Of a DNA stretch of 64,000 bases, positions 62,160 to 64,000 are shown one piece after another. The notes under the pieces were generated by a model. It was given only the letters and a program-made list of their open reading frames with translations. It ran no database searches and was not told where the DNA came from. Each line of letters starts with the position of its first letter. Within the stretch, counting starts at the first letter, position 1. This DNA is from Chitinasiproducens palmae (GTDB lineage: Bacteria; Pseudomonadota; Gammaproteobacteria; Burkholderiales; Burkholderiaceae). A program made the position numbers and the translations under genes. The DNA lies in contig NZ_FNLO01000009.1 of the NCBI RefSeq assembly GCF_900095735.1, positions 1 through 64,000 of the forward strand. Direction: 5' to 3'.

Positions 62160-63803
62160 ATGAGCATGGCGGGAGCACGATTGGCACAGGCTGGACAGGC
62201 TGCACAGGTTGGACAGGCGACATGCGACGGCGGCCTGGTCCACAGTCTGATGGTGCAGGGCACGACGTCGGACGCCGGCAAGACGACGCTGGTCGCGGCG
62301 CTGTGCCGGCTGCTCGCACGTCGCGGACTGCGCGTCGCACCGTTCAAGCCGCAGAACATGGCACTGAACAGTGCGGTCACCGCCGACGGCGGCGAGATCG
62401 GTCGCTCCCAGGCCTTGCAGGCTCTCGCGGCCGGCGTCGCGCCGCACACCGACATGAACCCGGTGCTGCTCAAACCGAACTCGGATCGCTCGTCGCAGAT
62501 CGTGATCTGCGGGCAGGTGGTGGCGACCCTCGACGCGCGCGGCTATCACGATTTCAAGCCGCGTGCGCTGGCCGCCGCGCTTGCCGCGCACAAGCGCCTG
62601 ACCGGGCGTTTCGACACGATCGTCATCGAGGGCGCCGGCAGTCCGGCCGAGATCAATCTGCGTGCACGCGATCTGGCCAATATGGGCTTTGCCGAGGCCA
62701 TCGACTGCCCGGTGATCCTGGTCGCCGATATCGACCGGGGCGGCGTGTTCGCGCATCTGGTCGGCACGCTGGCGCTGCTCTCCGAGAGCGAACGGGCGCG
62801 CGTGCTCGGCTTCGTCATCAACCGCTTCCGTGGCGACCCCGCGCTGCTGCGCCCCGGCATCGACTGGCTCGAGAACCATACGGGCAAGCCGGTACTCGCG
62901 GTGTTGCCGTACCTCGCATCGTTGGCGCTCGACGCCGAGGATGCGTTGTCGAACCGGCGCGAGGCGGCTGCCCGCGAACCGTCGCGATTCACCGTGGTAT
63001 GCCCGACGCTGCCGCGTGTCGCCAATGCCACCGACCTCGACGCATTGCGCCTGCACCCCGGCGTGGCGGTGTATGACGTCGCTGCGCCGCAGGATGCGCC
63101 TGCCGCCGATCTGATCGTGCTGCCGGGCAGCAAGAGCGTCAGGTCCGACCTCGAATGGTTGCGCGCACAGGGCTGGGAAACGGCGTTGGCGCGCCATCTG
63201 CGGTATGGCGGGCGGGTGCTCGGCATCTGCGGCGGCATGCAGATGCTGGGCCGGACGATCCATGATCCGAGCGGCCTGGAAGGGCCGCCGGGCAGCGCGG
63301 CGGGACTGGGCTGGCTCGATTTCGAGACGACCTTGCAGCCGGCCAAGCAGTTGCGCACCACGCACGGCACGCTCGCGACTGAAGCAGCGACTGAAGCAGC
63401 GACTGAAGCAGCGAGGGGACGTGCCGCCGGACAGCCGGTCGCCATCAGCGGTTACGAGATCCACGCGGGTGTCAGCGAGGGACCGGCGCTGGGCCAGCCG
63501 GCCGTCCGACTTCACGATGGACGCGGCGACGGCGCGCTGTCGGCGGACGGACAAATCATGGCAACCTATCTGCACGGGCTTTTTGACACGCCGGCCGCCG
63601 CCGATGCGCTGCTTGCCTGGGCGGGCTATCGTGGCACGGCGACGACGCCGGATCGCGCGCTGCGCCGTGAAGCCGATCTCGACCGGCTGGCCGACGCGGT
63701 CGCCGCCGAACTGGACGTCGACGCCTTGCTTGCGCAGGTCGAGGCCTTCGGTGCTGCGAAGCGCCGCGCACCGCGTGTCCTCGAAGGAGAACCCGGACGA
63801 TGA
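62160..63803 (+). CDS. cobQ: Cobyric acid synthase
   Basis: A 547-residue glutamine amidotransferase. The N-terminal P-loop domain opens [20 protein letters not shown] (about residues 30-49), then [15 protein letters not shown] and [20 protein letters not shown]. The C-terminal class I-like amidotransferase has the nucleophile region [14 protein letters not shown] and [13 protein letters not shown]. It amidates adenosylcobyrinic diamide at four sites. Three 12-bp units (63375-63410, Ala-Thr-Glu-Ala) insert in frame in the amidotransferase half. The first 28 residues are Gln/Ala-rich. Confidence 0.95.
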   Translation: MSMAGARLAQAGQAAQVGQATCDGGLVHSLMVQGTTSDAGKTTLVAALCRLLARRGLRVAPFKPQNMALNSAVTADGGEIGRSQALQALAAGVAPHTDMNPVLLKPNSDRSSQIVICGQVVATLDARGYHDFKPRALAAALAAHKRLTGRFDTIVIEGAGSPAEINLRARDLANMGFAEAIDCPVILVADIDRGGVFAHLVGTLALLSESERARVLGFVINRFRGDPALLRPGIDWLENHTGKPVLAVLPYLASLALDAEDALSNRREAAAREPSRFTVVCPTLPRVANATDLDALRLHPGVAVYDVAAPQDAPAADLIVLPGSKSVRSDLEWLRAQGWETALARHLRYGGRVLGICGGMQMLGRTIHDPSGLEGPPGSAAGLGWLDFETTLQPAKQLRTTHGTLATEAATEAATEAARGRAAGQPVAISGYEIHAGVSEGPALGQPAVRLHDGRGDGALSADGQIMATYLHGLFDTPAAADALLAWAGYRGTATTPDRALRREADLDRLADAVAAELDVDALLAQVEAFGAAKRRAPRVLEGEPGR

Positions 63804-64000
63804 AATGGCACCAGGCGGTGCATCAGCTTGTGTTGGGCGGCGCCCGTTCCGGCAAGAGCAGCCATGCCGAAGCATTGGCGCGCGCGAGCCGGCTGGACGT
63901 GACGGTGATCGTCACCGGCGAGGCGCGCGACGACGAGATGCGCGAACGCATCGCGCGACATCGTGCCGAGCGGCCCGCGCAGTGGCGGGTGGTCGAAGCG
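63800..64000 (+). CDS. cobU: Adenosylcobinamide kinase/guanylyltransferase (partial)
   Basis: The first 67 codons are present and the gene runs off the window. The P-loop [18 protein letters not shown] and [20 protein letters not shown] are the CobU/CobP signature. It phosphorylates cobinamide and adds GMP. The ATG overlaps the cobQ stop by 4 bp (ATGA), so translational coupling is expected. Confidence 0.92.
   Translation, partial: MKWHQAVHQLVLGGARSGKSSHAEALARASRLDVTVIVTGEARDDEMRERIARHRAERPAQWRVVEA

Noticed and set aside
60243-63875. A 1210-codon open frame on the minus strand
   Set aside because: It is antisense to cobQ and an alternative frame of cbiB and cobD. The product is Arg/Ala/Gln-rich and includes translated repeats.

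Overview
The window comes from a high-GC betaproteobacterium, most likely Burkholderiaceae (Burkholderia sensu lato). The evidence is the 23S/5S ends of an rRNA operon, the conserved chromosomal order cysS-alkA-accA-tilS-lysC-tRNA-Ser, and near-family-standard housekeeping proteins. No insertion sequence, integrase, CRISPR array or plasmid origin was seen. The most distinctive genome-level feature is many short tandem repeat arrays with periods of 8-15 bp.

Layout. 1-328: 23S end, 5S rRNA and a terminator. 329-1811: about 1.5 kb without a gene, holding an 8-bp and a 14-bp array. 1812-11668: metabolic and transport genes (LysR regulator, LysE exporter, cupin, a second 8-bp array, AroP-type permease, catalase-like protein, YaiI, PrpE-type CoA ligase, RidA, SDR). 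11808-17154: a tripartite efflux operon (EmrA-EmrB-OprM type plus TetR) behind an inverted-repeat operator candidate. 17203-25963: AI-2E-family permease with a soluble C-terminal domain, an exonuclease/GIY-YIG fusion, a Fur-box-controlled small ORF, MgtC, aldo/keto reductase, DUF883 protein and MTA/SAH nucleosidase. 26076-40750: a conserved core (lplT, suhB, trmJ, lpxH, ppiB, ppiA, a TPR protein, cysS, alkA, accA, tilS, lysC, tRNA-Ser).

40751-45882 looks accessory. Downstream of tRNA-Ser lie a pseudogene with an in-frame TGA, a 26-bp perfect palindrome, an unrecognised secreted protein, and a three-gene lipid-linked glucosyltransferase (gtr) module followed by a 12-bp array. 46112-52665 holds a YeiH-type exporter with a divergent LysR, a DUF2256 protein, and an IclR regulator divergent from a self-sufficient P450-reductase-ferredoxin fusion. 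53065-64000 is a late cobalamin assembly and salvage cluster (cobT, cobS, cobC, a 2Fe-2S ferredoxin-like gene, cobD, cbiB, cobQ, cobU). It is split by a small lipoprotein gene and a secreted phospholipase C; cobU runs off the window.

How the genes fit together. The cob genes convert cobyrinate diamide or salvaged cobinamide to cobalamin: CobQ amidates, CobD/CbiB supply and attach the aminopropanol arm, CobU activates, CobT makes the lower ligand, CobS joins the parts and CobC dephosphorylates. The minus-strand run TPR-ppiA-ppiB-lpxH is probably co-transcribed and deals with envelope protein folding and lipid A. The tandem arrays sort by context: inside genes every period I found is a multiple of three (9 or 12), so length change keeps frame, while 8-, 10-, 11- and 14-bp periods occur only between genes.
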